From Afipia sp. P52-10 (GTDB taxonomy: Bacteria > Pseudomonadota > Alphaproteobacteria > Rhizobiales > Xanthobacteraceae), in NCBI RefSeq assembly GCF_000516555.1, contig NZ_AZSJ01000003.1, forward strand, positions 2,474,313-2,538,312: a stretch of DNA of 64,000 nucleotides, written 5' to 3'. Positions within the stretch are counted from its first letter, which is position 1; every line of letters begins with the position of its first letter. Position numbers and translations under genes: made by a program. Under the pieces are notes generated by a model. That model was not told where the DNA came from, made no database searches, and worked only from the letters and a program-made list of their open reading frames with translations. This document shows, one piece after another, positions 16,943 to 26,816 of the stretch.

Positions 16943-19261
16943 ATGCTGCGTGCACGGATGACGACGCTTGCGCTAGGCACGGCGATCAGCGGCGTATGGG
17001 GGATCGCGTTCTTGGCATTGGAGGCGCCGGCATCGCCGGCGGCGGCCCAGGCGAGGGCGCAGTCTGATTCATCGCTGCCGGAAATCCGGGTGCAGGCGCA
17101 GCGCAGGCCGGCCCGCGTGGCGCGGCGCGCTCCGGTGCGGCGGGCGCCGGCCGCGGCCCCTCCGCCGCAGCGCGTGGAGGCACAGGCTCCCGAAACTGGC
17201 GACGGCGGTCGCGGCGGCGAACGGGCAAACGGACCGGTGGTCGGCTATGTCGCAACCCGCAGCGCGACCGGCACCAAAACCGACACGCCGATCCTGGAAA
17301 CGCCGCAGTCGGTCTCGGTGGTCACCAAGGATCAGTTCACCGCCCAGCAGGCGACCACCATTTCCGAGGCGCTGCGCTATACGCCCGGCGTTGCGCTCGA
17401 TTCCTACAGCGCCAACGCGTTCTTCGACAGCGTCAAGGTCCGCGGCTTCGATGCGCCGCGCTATCTCGACGGCCTTCGTCTGCCGCTCGATCCGGGCAGC
17501 CAGTTCGCTTATCCGCGCGTCGAGACCTACGGGCTGGAGCGGATCGAGATCTTGAAAGGCCCGTCCTCCGGCCTCTACGGCCAGAGCGACCCCGGCGGTC
17601 TCGTCAACATGGTCAGCAAGCGGCCGCAGGCTGCGCCGCATTATGAGGTCCAGGGACAGTTCGGTTCGCACGACCGCTTCCAGGGCGCGTTCGATATCGG
17701 CGGACCGATCGACAAGAACGGCGAGTTCCTCTACCGCATCGTCGGTCTTGGCCAGAAAAGCGATACGCAGATCGACTACCAGCAGGACAACAAGCTCTTC
17801 ATTGCGCCGAGCTTTACCTGGCGGCCGAACATCGACACCACGTTCACGATCCTGGCGCACTATCGGGTCTCCGATAATAAAGGCTATCAGCAGTTCGTGC
17901 CGGGCGAGCTCAGCCTGTTCCCGGCTCCCTATGGGCGTGTCCCCTACAGCCGCTATCTCGGCGAGCCCGGCATCGACCGCTACAAGCTGGAGCAGGCGGG
18001 CATCGGCTATGCCTTCGAGCACCGCTTCAACGAATTCCTGCAGTTCCGTCAGAACCTGCGTTACATGGAGGTGAGGAACAATCTCGCGGCGGCGCGCGTC
18101 GAAGGCGTGCTTCCCGACATGCGCAGCATCGCCCGCACGATGAACTACGTGGTGTCGGATTCGAAGAACATCGCGCTCGACAACCAGCTGCAGGCCGATT
18201 TCGCGACCGGATGGCTGAAGCACAAGGTGTTGTTCGGTGTCGATTACATGAACATCGACAGCCATTCGGATTTCCGCACCACGCCGATCGCGCCAATCGA
18301 TGCCTATTATCCGGTCTATGGCGCCGTCGCCGCGCCGCCGGCGTCGCTGGCGCCATTCATCAAGGTCCACACCACACAGAGCCAGGCCGGCGTCTACGTC
18401 CAGGACCAGATCAAGTTCGATCGCTGGACGCTGTCGCTGACCGGGCGGCAGGACTGGGTCAAGACCGAGAACGTGAGCACCGGCGTCTATCCGATGGCCG
18501 GGCTCTACGCCCGCAACGACTCGGCATCGACCGGCCGCGTCGGCCTCAACTATCTGTTCGACTTCGGTCTATCGCCGTATGTGAACTACTCGACCTCGTT
18601 CGTGCCGAACTCCGGCGTCAGCCTGACCGGCGTGTCGTTCAAGCCGACCACCGGTGAAGGCAAGGAGGCCGGCATCAAGTTCCAGCCGTTCGGTTCGAAC
18701 CTGATGCTGACCGCCGCCGTGTTCGACATCCTGCAGAAGAACGTGCTGACGGCGGATCCGACCAATCCGTTCTTCAACACGCAGACCGACGAAGCCCGCG
18801 TGCGCGGCTACGAATTCGAGGCGCGCGGCAACATCACCCGCGAGCTGGAAATCGTCGGCGGCTTCAGCCATCTCGATCCGAAGGTGACGAAGAGTGTGGC
18901 CGGCAACACCGGGAAATATCTGCAGAACACGCCCTTGAGCCAGGCCTCGCTGTGGGCGAAGTACACCTGGTACGAAGGCCCGCTGGCAGGCTTCGGCCTC
19001 GGCGGCGGCGTGCGTTACGTCGGCGAAAGCTACGGCGACGCCGGCAATACCTTCGTGATCCCGTCCTATGTGCTCTACGATGCATCGATCAGCTACGACT
19101 TCGCCTACCTGCGGCCGGACCTGAAGGGCTGGAAGGCGCAGGTCAATGCGATGAACCTGACCGACCGGTATTATGTCGCCTCGTGCGGAACCAGCATCGT
19201 CTACTGCGGACTGGGCGCTGGCCGCACCGTCCTCGGCACGCTGAAGTATAGCTGGAACTAG
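16943..19261 (+). CDS. TonB-dependent siderophore receptor
   Basis: A 772-aa outer-membrane receptor. Signal-like N-terminus to about residue 38 (SPAAAQARAQS), an unusual Arg/Pro/Ala-rich linker at roughly 50-80, then the plug domain (TPILETPQSVSVVTKDQFTAQQATTISEALRYTPGV, RGFDAPRYLDGLRLP, EILKGPSSGLYGQSDPGGLVNMVSKRPQ) and the 22-strand barrel ending in YSWN with the terminal aromatic pattern. No N-terminal signalling domain, so control is by the adjacent AraC protein rather than a surface-signalling sigma factor. Followed at 10 nt by a PepSY protein. Substrate is a ferric siderophore, type unknown. Confidence 0.93.
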   Translation: MLRARMTTLALGTAISGVWGIAFLALEAPASPAAAQARAQSDSSLPEIRVQAQRRPARVARRAPVRRAPAAAPPPQRVEAQAPETGDGGRGGERANGPVVGYVATRSATGTKTDTPILETPQSVSVVTKDQFTAQQATTISEALRYTPGVALDSYSANAFFDSVKVRGFDAPRYLDGLRLPLDPGSQFAYPRVETYGLERIEILKGPSSGLYGQSDPGGLVNMVSKRPQAAPHYEVQGQFGSHDRFQGAFDIGGPIDKNGEFLYRIVGLGQKSDTQIDYQQDNKLFIAPSFTWRPNIDTTFTILAHYRVSDNKGYQQFVPGELSLFPAPYGRVPYSRYLGEPGIDRYKLEQAGIGYAFEHRFNEFLQFRQNLRYMEVRNNLAAARVEGVLPDMRSIARTMNYVVSDSKNIALDNQLQADFATGWLKHKVLFGVDYMNIDSHSDFRTTPIAPIDAYYPVYGAVAAPPASLAPFIKVHTTQSQAGVYVQDQIKFDRWTLSLTGRQDWVKTENVSTGVYPMAGLYARNDSASTGRVGLNYLFDFGLSPYVNYSTSFVPNSGVSLTGVSFKPTTGEGKEAGIKFQPFGSNLMLTAAVFDILQKNVLTADPTNPFFNTQTDEARVRGYEFEARGNITRELEIVGGFSHLDPKVTKSVAGNTGKYLQNTPLSQASLWAKYTWYEGPLAGFGLGGGVRYVGESYGDAGNTFVIPSYVLYDASISYDFAYLRPDLKGWKAQVNAMNLTDRYYVASCGTSIVYCGLGAGRTVLGTLKYSWN

Positions 19262-19271
19262 GAGAATCCCG

Positions 19272-20432
19272 TTGGCCTTGAGTGCTGTATCGTTGCGGCG
19301 GTGGAGTTGGGTCCACAAGTGGTCGAGCGTCATCTGCACCGTGTTCATGCTGCTGTTGTGCGTGACCGGGCTGCCGCTGATCTTCCACGAGGAGATCGAT
19401 GAGCTGCTGCACGAGCAGGTCAAGGCTGCGCCGGTGCCGCCCGGCACGCCGCCGGCCAATCTCGATCAGGTGGTGACGAACGGGCTCGCGCGTGAGCCGG
19501 GGCAGGTCGTGCACTTCCTGGTCTGGGACCCGCACGATCCGAGCGCGATGCTGCTCAGCGTCAACAAGTCGCTCGATTCCGATCCGTCGACCAATCGCTT
19601 CGTGCGGGTCGATACCTACAGCGCCGCCTATCTCGACGCGCCGGATTTCACCCGGCGCTTCACCTACATCATGCTGAAGCTTCACACCGACATGTTCGCG
19701 GGCCTGCCCGGCAAGCTGTTCCTCGGCCTAATGGGCATCCTGTTCTGCGTGGCGATCGTGTCGGGCATCGTCGTCTATGCGCCGTCGATGCGGAAACTGA
19801 AGTTCGGTACCTACCGCCGTGACCGGCCGCGGGTGGTGCGCTGGCTGGACGTGCACAACCTCGCGGGCATCGCGCTGGTGATGTGGACGCTGGTGGTCGG
19901 CTTCACAGGCGTCATCAACACCTGGGCCGATCTGGTCATCAAGATCTGGCAATATGGCCAGCTCGCGGAGATGACGGCGCATTATCGCGACCGGCCCGCG
20001 CCGGCCCGGCTGACCTCGGTCGAGGCGGCGGTGCGCACCGCGCAGCGGGCGGAGCCGCATATGAAGCCGTCCTTCGTCGCCTATCCGGGCACGCTGTTCA
20101 GCAGCAAGAGCCATTATGCGGTGTTCCTGCGCGGCGATACGCCATTGACGTCGCGCCTGTTGAAGCCGGCCCTGATCGACGCCGAGACCGGCGAACTCAC
20201 CGACAGCCGCGAACTGCCGTGGTACGTCTCGACGCTGCTGATTTCGCAGCCGCTGCATTTCGGTGACTATGGCGGCATGCCGTTGAAGATCATCTGGGCG
20301 ATCCTGGACGTTGCGACCATCGTCATCCTGGTCACCGGCCTCTATCTCTGGCTGCGACGGCGGCGAAGCGTGGCGGCCGCGCAGCCCGCAGCGTTCGATG
20401 CCGAAACGACCCGACCGGTGACCTCCCCATGA
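19272..20432 (+). CDS. PepSY-associated transmembrane protein (iron uptake operon)
   Basis: A 386-aa inner-membrane protein of the PepSY-TM family, commonly found beside ferric-siderophore receptors and thought to reduce or release iron in the periplasm. Membrane segments include SSVICTVFMLLLCVTGLPLIFHEE near the N-terminus, LFLGLMGILFCVAIVSGIVVYAP, GIALVMWTLVVGFTGVINTW and a C-terminal LDVATIVILVTGLYLWLRRR. Conserved His residues occur in the first and second helices (WVHKW, LKLHTDMF). The TTG start at 19272 follows GGAGA. Overlaps the next small gene by 4 nt. Confidence 0.88.
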   Translation: MALSAVSLRRWSWVHKWSSVICTVFMLLLCVTGLPLIFHEEIDELLHEQVKAAPVPPGTPPANLDQVVTNGLAREPGQVVHFLVWDPHDPSAMLLSVNKSLDSDPSTNRFVRVDTYSAAYLDAPDFTRRFTYIMLKLHTDMFAGLPGKLFLGLMGILFCVAIVSGIVVYAPSMRKLKFGTYRRDRPRVVRWLDVHNLAGIALVMWTLVVGFTGVINTWADLVIKIWQYGQLAEMTAHYRDRPAPARLTSVEAAVRTAQRAEPHMKPSFVAYPGTLFSSKSHYAVFLRGDTPLTSRLLKPALIDAETGELTDSRELPWYVSTLLISQPLHFGDYGGMPLKIIWAILDVATIVILVTGLYLWLRRRRSVAAAQPAAFDAETTRPVTSP

Positions 20433-20629
20433 CCAGTGGCGCCTTTCGCAAGCCGGTCCGGCAGACGGCCGCGCAGATCTTCACGATTCCAGCGATCCTG
20501 GCGGTGCTCGGCGGCGCCGGCCTCGTGTTCGCGCTGGTCGGCGACGGCTTCTGGGACGGCTTGTCCTGGATCACGCTGTCGGTGCCGATCCCGATCTTCA
20601 TCATCAGCCTGCTGCGCGGCCGGCTCTGA
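20429..20629 (+). CDS. Small two-helix membrane protein coupled to the PepSY gene
   Basis: A 66-aa protein whose ATG overlaps the PepSY stop in ATGA, which suggests translational coupling. Two hydrophobic segments are visible, TIPAILAVLGGAGLVFALVG and ITLSVPIPIFIISLL, with a basic N-terminus and a short basic tail, so it should span the inner membrane twice. I do not recognise a family; comparable small genes follow PepSY-TM genes in many iron operons. It probably assists the PepSY protein. Confidence 0.75.
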   Translation: MTSGAFRKPVRQTAAQIFTIPAILAVLGGAGLVFALVGDGFWDGLSWITLSVPIPIFIISLLRGRL

Positions 20630-20667
20630 GCGAAAGCCCGCTTTCCGCATGGCTTTCGCCCATGCGG
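20630..20667 (+). promoter_or_regulatory. Pair of mutually exclusive hairpins after the iron-uptake operon
   Basis: GCGAAAGCC (20630-20638) can pair with GGCTTTCGC (20651-20659), 9 bp. CCGCATG (20645-20651) can instead pair with CATGCGG (20661-20667), 7 bp. The two stems overlap. There is no T run, so this is a terminator-like or mRNA-stabilising region at most. Confidence 0.35.
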
Positions 20668-20860
20668 TGGCAGCGGTCTCGCCGTCCGGAAACGCCGCCT
20701 CGCGCGGCAGCGCACATTGACCCCGACAATTCCCGCTCGCTAACCTTGCGGCAAGCGCCGTTCACCATGACGGCCGCGCGCGGCATCGCGACAAGCGCTG
20801 CCACGGCGGTCGGCCGGGATACAAGGCGCATGGAAGCAGCAGATCGGGAGAGGACGCAGC

Positions 20861-21904
20861 ATGGCAAAGTTCAAGGTTGTCACCCCCAAGGGCGCAAGCT
20901 TCACCACCGCCGGCGGCGGCTATGCGCTGGAAAGCGAGGCGCTGGCGGCGATCGATGCGGAGATCGTCGAGGCGCCGGCCGACGAGGCGGGTTTCATCGC
21001 CGCGGCGCGTAATGCCGATGCGATCTACGCCAAGGGCATTCCGATGACCAAGGCGATCATCGACAGCCTGGACAATTGCAAGGTGATTTCGCTCGGCAGC
21101 GTCGGCGTCGACAGCGTCGACGTGAAGGCGGCCAGCGCGCGCGGCATTCCCGTGACCAATGTGCCTGACACCTTCATCGAGGAGGTGGCCGACCATGCCA
21201 TGATGCTGCTGCTCGCGGGCTTTCGCCGGCTGATCGTCCAGGATCGGATGGCGCGGGACGGGCGCTGGGCGGAGGGACGGCCGGCGCTGCTCAAGATTCC
21301 GCGGCTCACCGGCCAGACGCTGGGCTTCATCTCGTTCGGGCGGGTGGCGCGGTTGGTCGCCAAGCGTGCGGCGCCGTTCGGCCTGCGGATGATCGCCTAC
21401 GATCCCTTCATCGACGAAACGCTGATGTCGGATCACGGCGTGCTGCCGGCGACGCTGTCGGAGGTGCTGGCACAGTCGGATTTCGTCTCGATGCATGCGC
21501 CGGCGCGGCCCGAGGTGCACCATATGCTGGGTGAGACGCATTTCCGCCAGATGAAACCGTCGGCGATCTTCATCAACACCGGCCGCGGTCCGACCGTGGA
21601 CGAACAGGCGTTGATCCGCGCGCTGCAGGAGGGCTGGATCGCGCATGCGGCGCTGGACGTGCTGGAGAAGGAGCCGCCCTCCCATAACAATCCGCTGCTG
21701 TCGATGGAGAACGTGACGCTGACGGCGCATGTCGCCTCGGCTTCGGCCCGCTTCGACGAGGCCCGCAAGCGCCGTGTCGGCTATGAGCTCTGGCTCGTGC
21801 TGTCGGGCTATTGGCCGATGAGCTGCGTCAATCCGACGGTGCTGCAGACCACGCAGCTTCGGCGCTGGCAGCCGGTCGGCATGGATCGCGGCCCGAACAG
21901 TTAG
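20861..21904 (+). CDS. D-isomer-specific 2-hydroxyacid dehydrogenase, CtBP-like
   Basis: A 347-aa NAD-dependent dehydrogenase of the C-terminal-binding-protein subgroup. Catalytic residues are in place: Arg in LGSVGVDSVD and INTGRGPTVDE regions, Glu in DVLEKEPP and His in TAHVASAS. The nucleotide-binding motif reads LGFISFGRVA where the family has GxIGxGR; the first glycine of the GxGxxG turn is serine. RBS GGAGAGGACGC precedes the ATG. A sugar-type ABC operon starts 386 nt downstream, so a sugar-acid role is possible but unproven. Confidence 0.85.
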   Translation: MAKFKVVTPKGASFTTAGGGYALESEALAAIDAEIVEAPADEAGFIAAARNADAIYAKGIPMTKAIIDSLDNCKVISLGSVGVDSVDVKAASARGIPVTNVPDTFIEEVADHAMMLLLAGFRRLIVQDRMARDGRWAEGRPALLKIPRLTGQTLGFISFGRVARLVAKRAAPFGLRMIAYDPFIDETLMSDHGVLPATLSEVLAQSDFVSMHAPARPEVHHMLGETHFRQMKPSAIFINTGRGPTVDEQALIRALQEGWIAHAALDVLEKEPPSHNNPLLSMENVTLTAHVASASARFDEARKRRVGYELWLVLSGYWPMSCVNPTVLQTTQLRRWQPVGMDRGPNS

Positions 21905-22058
21905 CTAACGGCCCGCGATGGCGGCAGCCCGGTCGCGCATGGCGCGCCGGAACATTGCTGATGCACGATGTTGCTGCGGCGCGATAGGCGCGCTGCATTG
22001 CACGAGATGTTGATCGGCCTCGCGCGCATCCGCGTCGCGAGCGAGATCTTAGACGAAA

Positions 22059-22084
22059 GTCGGCACCGCGATCGCGGTGCCGAC
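22059..22084. terminator. 26-bp perfect palindrome, terminator-like
   Basis: Arms of GTCGGCACCGCGA and its complement meet without a loop (22059-22071, 22072-22084); flanking CGAAA and TTTCG extend it imperfectly. It lies 155 nt past the dehydrogenase stop. Either a terminator for that gene or a protein-binding palindrome. Confidence 0.5.
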
Positions 22085-22222
22085 GTTTCGAACGCGTGGC
22101 GAGATCGGATTCAGCGGCAAACCGACACAGCGATAAATTTCAGTTGCGCATGCCGCGGAAGAAGCGAAAGCTAGCGGCGGCTGCCGGCCTTCGCACCTAG
22201 ACGGCAACGCAGGTGCGATCAA

Positions 22223-22242
22223 TTCGCGAGCGATAACGCGAA
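22223..22242. promoter_or_regulatory. Candidate operator TTCGCG-N8-CGCGAA
   Basis: Six-bp arms at 22223-22228 and 22237-22242, centred 59 nt before the start of the sugar ABC operon. No regulator gene is adjacent, so the cognate protein is unknown. Confidence 0.35.
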
Positions 22243-22290
22243 AGCAAATCCAACAACACAACAACAGAAGCCTGTGTGTGGGAGGAGCAA

Positions 22291-23346
<1,056 letters not shown>

Positions 23347-23366
23347 GCCATACGAGGGAGGACGTC

Positions 23367-24698
23367 ATGCAGGATCACATCAGCCGCCGCGGCGCACTGG
23401 GCCTCGGCCTGTCCGCTGCGGCATTGCTCGCGACCAGGGCTTCGGCGCAATCGACGATCAAGGCGGCGGACGTGCCGGCGCCGGATTTCAAGATCGAAAG
23501 CGGGGCCGGGCTGCGGATGCTGCGGCCGGTCCGCTTCGTGCAGCCCGACGAGGATGTGTTCCGCGCCAACGCCAAGCGCTTCACCGACAAGACCGGCGTC
23601 GAGGTCAAGGTGGATTTCGTCGGCTGGGAGGACATCAACCAGCAGACCGCGGTCACCGCCAACAGCGGCGCCGGGCCGGATATCATCATCGGCTTCTCGG
23701 ATGCGCCGCACATCTACATGGACAAGCTGATCGAACTGACCGACGTCGCCGATTACGTCGGCAAGCGCTATGGCGGCTGGCTTACCATGGCGCAGCGCTA
23801 TGGCAAGCGGCACGGGAGCAATGCCTGGATCGGCCTGCCGTTCGGTGCGAGCGCAGGCCCGCTGATCTATCGCAAGTCGCTGGTGAAGGCTGCGGGTTAT
23901 GACAAGGTGCCGGAGGATCACGCCGGCTTCCTCGACCTGTGCAAGAAGCTGAAGGCGGCGGGCAAGCCGGCCGGCTTCGCGCTCGGTAACGCGGTCGGTG
24001 ACGGCAACGGTTTCGCCAACTGGCTGTTATGGTCGCACAACGCGGCGCTCTTGAACGAGCAGGGCGAGGTGATCATCAACAGCAAGGAGACGATCAACGC
24101 GCTGCGCTACCTGAAGGAGCTGTACCCGACCTTCATCGCCGGCACGACCTCGTGGAACGACGTCAGCAACAACCGCGCTTATTCGTCCGGCGAGATCGGC
24201 ATGACCGCGAACGGCGTCTCGCTCTACTTCTCGATGAAGAACGATCCGGCCACCGCGCCGGTCGCTGAGGATTCCGAGCACCAGTTGCTGCCGAAGGGGC
24301 TCGCCGACAGTTCGCCGATGGCCGGGCTCACCCTCAACGCCATGGTGTTCAAGCACAGCAAGTTCCCGAACGCGGCCAAGGCGTTCCTCATGTTCATGCT
24401 GGAGCGCGAGCAGTACGAGCCGTGGTTGAATGCCAACAGCGGATACTGGTCGCAGCCGCTCGCGGCCTATGCGGATGCGGCGGTGTGGTCCGGCGATCCG
24501 AAGGTCCAGCTGTTCAAGGACGTGATGAATAGCAAGTTCTACACCGGCTATCGCGGGCCGATCTCGCAGGCGAGCGGCGCGGTCAATGCCGACTACGTGC
24601 TGGTGCAGATGTGCGCGTCGGTCGCGACCGATGCCGCGACACCGGAAGCGGCCGCGGCGGAAGCCGAGCGGCGGGCCAAACGCTACTACCGCCGCTGA
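23367..24698 (+). CDS. Extracellular solute-binding protein, family 1 (sugar ABC transporter)
   Basis: A 443-aa periplasmic binding protein. The N-terminus MQDHISRRGALGLGLSAAALLATRASAQ holds an SRRGAL twin-arginine-type signal. Domain sequence includes VFRANAKRFTDKTGVEVKVDFVGWEDINQQTAVTANSGAGPDIIIGFSD, typical of the MalE/UgpB cluster, and the later AAKAFLMFMLEREQYEPWL hinge block. Strong RBS GAGGGAGG before ATG 23367. Sits between the ATPase (20-nt gap) and the permeases. Ligand is not predictable from sequence. Confidence 0.93.
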   Translation: MQDHISRRGALGLGLSAAALLATRASAQSTIKAADVPAPDFKIESGAGLRMLRPVRFVQPDEDVFRANAKRFTDKTGVEVKVDFVGWEDINQQTAVTANSGAGPDIIIGFSDAPHIYMDKLIELTDVADYVGKRYGGWLTMAQRYGKRHGSNAWIGLPFGASAGPLIYRKSLVKAAGYDKVPEDHAGFLDLCKKLKAAGKPAGFALGNAVGDGNGFANWLLWSHNAALLNEQGEVIINSKETINALRYLKELYPTFIAGTTSWNDVSNNRAYSSGEIGMTANGVSLYFSMKNDPATAPVAEDSEHQLLPKGLADSSPMAGLTLNAMVFKHSKFPNAAKAFLMFMLEREQYEPWLNANSGYWSQPLAAYADAAVWSGDPKVQLFKDVMNSKFYTGYRGPISQASGAVNADYVLVQMCASVATDAATPEAAAAEAERRAKRYYRR

Positions 24699-24762
24699 AG
24701 CGGTTCGCGACGGAGCGGCCGCGCCGGGATGAGGCCAGGATGATGGATGCCAGGATGATGCC

Positions 24763-25719
24763 ATGGCTCTGACCACCGCAATCGAACAGAGACAGGTTCG
24801 CGTGCGGTCAAATCCGCTGGCGCGGCTGTTCGACTACAAGCCCTTCCTGATCGTCCTATGCCTCACGCCGGCGATCGGCCTGTTGACCGTGTTCCTGTCC
24901 TACCCGCTGGGGCTCGGCATATGGCTCGCCTTCACCGACACGACGATCGGCCGCAGCGGCGTGTTCGTCGGGCTGGAGAATTTTCAATATCTGCTGAGCG
25001 ATCCGCTCTGGTGGAATGCGGTGTTCTACAGCATCCTCTATACGGGCGTCGCGACGGTCGGCAAGTTCGCCCTCGGCTTCTGGCTGGCGCTGCTGCTGAA
25101 CAACTACCTGCCGTTCAAGAGCTTGATCCGCGCCATCGTGCTGCTGCCGTGGATCGTGCCGACCGTGCTGTCGGCGATCGCGTTCTGGTGGATCTACGAT
25201 CCGCAATTCTCGATCATCTCCTACCTGCTGGTGGATGTGCTCGGCGTTCGCGAGACCAATATCGATTTCCTCGGCAATCCATGGTCGGCGCGGTTTTCGC
25301 TGATCGCCGCCAACATCTGGCGCGGCATCCCGTTCGTTGCGATCTCGCTGCTGGCGGGCCTGCAGACGATCTCGCCGTCGCTGTATGAGGCGGCGATGCT
25401 GGACGGCGCGACGCCCTGGCAGCGCTTTCGCTACATCACCCTGCCGATGATGATGCCGATCCTCGCCATCGTCATGACGTTCTCGATCATCTTCACCTTC
25501 TCTGACTTCCAGCTCGTCTATGCCATCACCCGCGGCGGGCCGGTGAATTCGACGCACCTGCTGGCGACGCTGGCGTTCCAGCGCGGCATCGCCAGCGGCG
25601 AGCTGGCGGAAGGCGCGGCGATCGCCGTGTCGATGATCCCGTTCCTGGTGTTCGCGACCTTGTTCAGCTACTTCGGCCTCGGCCGCCGCAAATGGCAGCG
25701 CGGAGCCGACAATGAGTGA
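24763..25719 (+). CDS. Sugar ABC transporter permease, MalF/UgpA family
   Basis: A 318-aa inner-membrane permease with six predicted helices, including FLIVLCLTPAIGLLTVFLSYPLGLGIWLAF at the N-terminus. The EAA loop EAAMLDGATPWQRFRYITLPMMMPIL near residue 215 contacts the ATPase. The last 8 nt overlap the next permease gene. RBS is weak (AGGATGATGCC) but spacing fits; just upstream the 12-mer GCCAGGATGATG occurs twice. Confidence 0.92.
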   Translation: MALTTAIEQRQVRVRSNPLARLFDYKPFLIVLCLTPAIGLLTVFLSYPLGLGIWLAFTDTTIGRSGVFVGLENFQYLLSDPLWWNAVFYSILYTGVATVGKFALGFWLALLLNNYLPFKSLIRAIVLLPWIVPTVLSAIAFWWIYDPQFSIISYLLVDVLGVRETNIDFLGNPWSARFSLIAANIWRGIPFVAISLLAGLQTISPSLYEAAMLDGATPWQRFRYITLPMMMPILAIVMTFSIIFTFSDFQLVYAITRGGPVNSTHLLATLAFQRGIASGELAEGAAIAVSMIPFLVFATLFSYFGLGRRKWQRGADNE

Positions 25720-26629
25720 TACCGAAACCCTCGGCGGCAAGCCCGCCGCAGCGCCCGCCAGCACCGCGGCCGCGCCGCCGGAGCTGATGTCCTGGGATTC
25801 GCGCAGCCGCCGGATGGTGACGATCTACCTGCCGCTCGCCTGCTTCATCGTCATCCTGCTGTTCCCGTTCTACTGGATGACGCTGACCGCGCTGAAGCCG
25901 AACGCCGAGCTGCTCGACTACAAGACGCACAATCCGTTCTGGGTCACCTCGCCGACGCTCGCGCACATCAAGCATCTGTTGTTCAACACCGCCTATCCGC
26001 ACTGGCTCTGGACGACGATGATCGTCGCGATCAGCGCGACGGTCCTGTCGCTGGTGGCGAGCACGCTGGCGGCCTATGCGATCGAGCGGCTGCGCTTCAA
26101 GGGCAGTCCCTATGTCGGGCTCGGCATCTATCTCGCCTATCTGGTGCCGCAGTCGATCCTGTTCATTCCGCTCGCGACCGTGGTCGTCCAGTTCGGGCTG
26201 TTCGACAGTCCGCTGGCGCTGATCCTGGTGTTTCCGACCTTCCTGATTCCGTTCTGTACCTGGCTGTTGATCGGCTACTTCAAGTCGATCCCCTACGAAC
26301 TCGAGGAGTGCGCACTGGTCGATGGCGCGACGCGGCTGCAGATCCTGCGACGGATCACGCTGCCGCTCGCCGTGCCGGGGTTGATCTCCGCAGGCATTTT
26401 CAGCTTCACGCTGTCCTGGAACGAGTTCATCTATTCGCTGGCCTTCATCCAGAGCAGCGCCAACAAGACCGTTCCGGTCGCGATCCTCACTGAGCTCGTC
26501 TCCGGTGACGTCTATCAGTGGGGCGCCTTGATGGCGGGTTCGCTGTTGGGCTCGCTGCCGGTGGCGCTGTTCTACTCGTTGTTCGTCGATTACTACGTCT
26601 CCTCGCTCACCGGCGCGGTGAAGGAGTAA
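25712..26629 (+). CDS. Sugar ABC transporter permease, MalG/UgpE family
   Basis: A 305-aa permease, second of the pair, overlapping the first by 8 nt. EAA loop ECALVDGATRLQILRRITLPLAVPGLISAGIF is near residue 205; six hydrophobic segments are present. An Ala/Pro-rich N-terminal stretch (residues 10-28) precedes the first helix. It completes the operon; the next gene follows after 187 nt with a stem-loop between. Confidence 0.92.
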   Translation: MSDTETLGGKPAAAPASTAAAPPELMSWDSRSRRMVTIYLPLACFIVILLFPFYWMTLTALKPNAELLDYKTHNPFWVTSPTLAHIKHLLFNTAYPHWLWTTMIVAISATVLSLVASTLAAYAIERLRFKGSPYVGLGIYLAYLVPQSILFIPLATVVVQFGLFDSPLALILVFPTFLIPFCTWLLIGYFKSIPYELEECALVDGATRLQILRRITLPLAVPGLISAGIFSFTLSWNEFIYSLAFIQSSANKTVPVAILTELVSGDVYQWGALMAGSLLGSLPVALFYSLFVDYYVSSLTGAVKE

Positions 26630-26750
26630 AACGTCCACGCTCCGCTGAAGCCATGTCCCTCCCGAAGATGTGAGGTTTGCACGCGGCCGTTCTGCAGGTC
26701 CGCGTTCGCGCTGGTCTGCCTTGCGCTGCCTCGACGGGATTTGACGAAGG

Positions 26751-26778
26751 CTGGTCCGTTTGCGAGGAACGGGACCAG
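26751..26778. terminator. Stem-loop between the sugar ABC operon and the CoxL-like gene
   Basis: CTGGTCCGTT (26751-26760) pairs with AACGGGACCAG (26768-26778) with one bulged base and a 7-nt loop. No T run follows on the plus strand. A weak terminator or an operator for the next gene. Confidence 0.45.
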
Positions 26779-26816
26779 CGATTGTACTGTCAGGAAATGC
26801 GGCTTCGGGGACGAGA

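Larger units (their letters stand above)
21905..22290. other. Intergenic region upstream of the sugar ABC operon
   Basis: No convincing gene. It holds a 26-bp perfect palindrome at 22059-22084 and an inverted repeat TTCGCG-N8-CGCGAA at 22223-22242, described separately, and an AC-rich leader just before the first gene of the operon. Confidence 0.6.
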
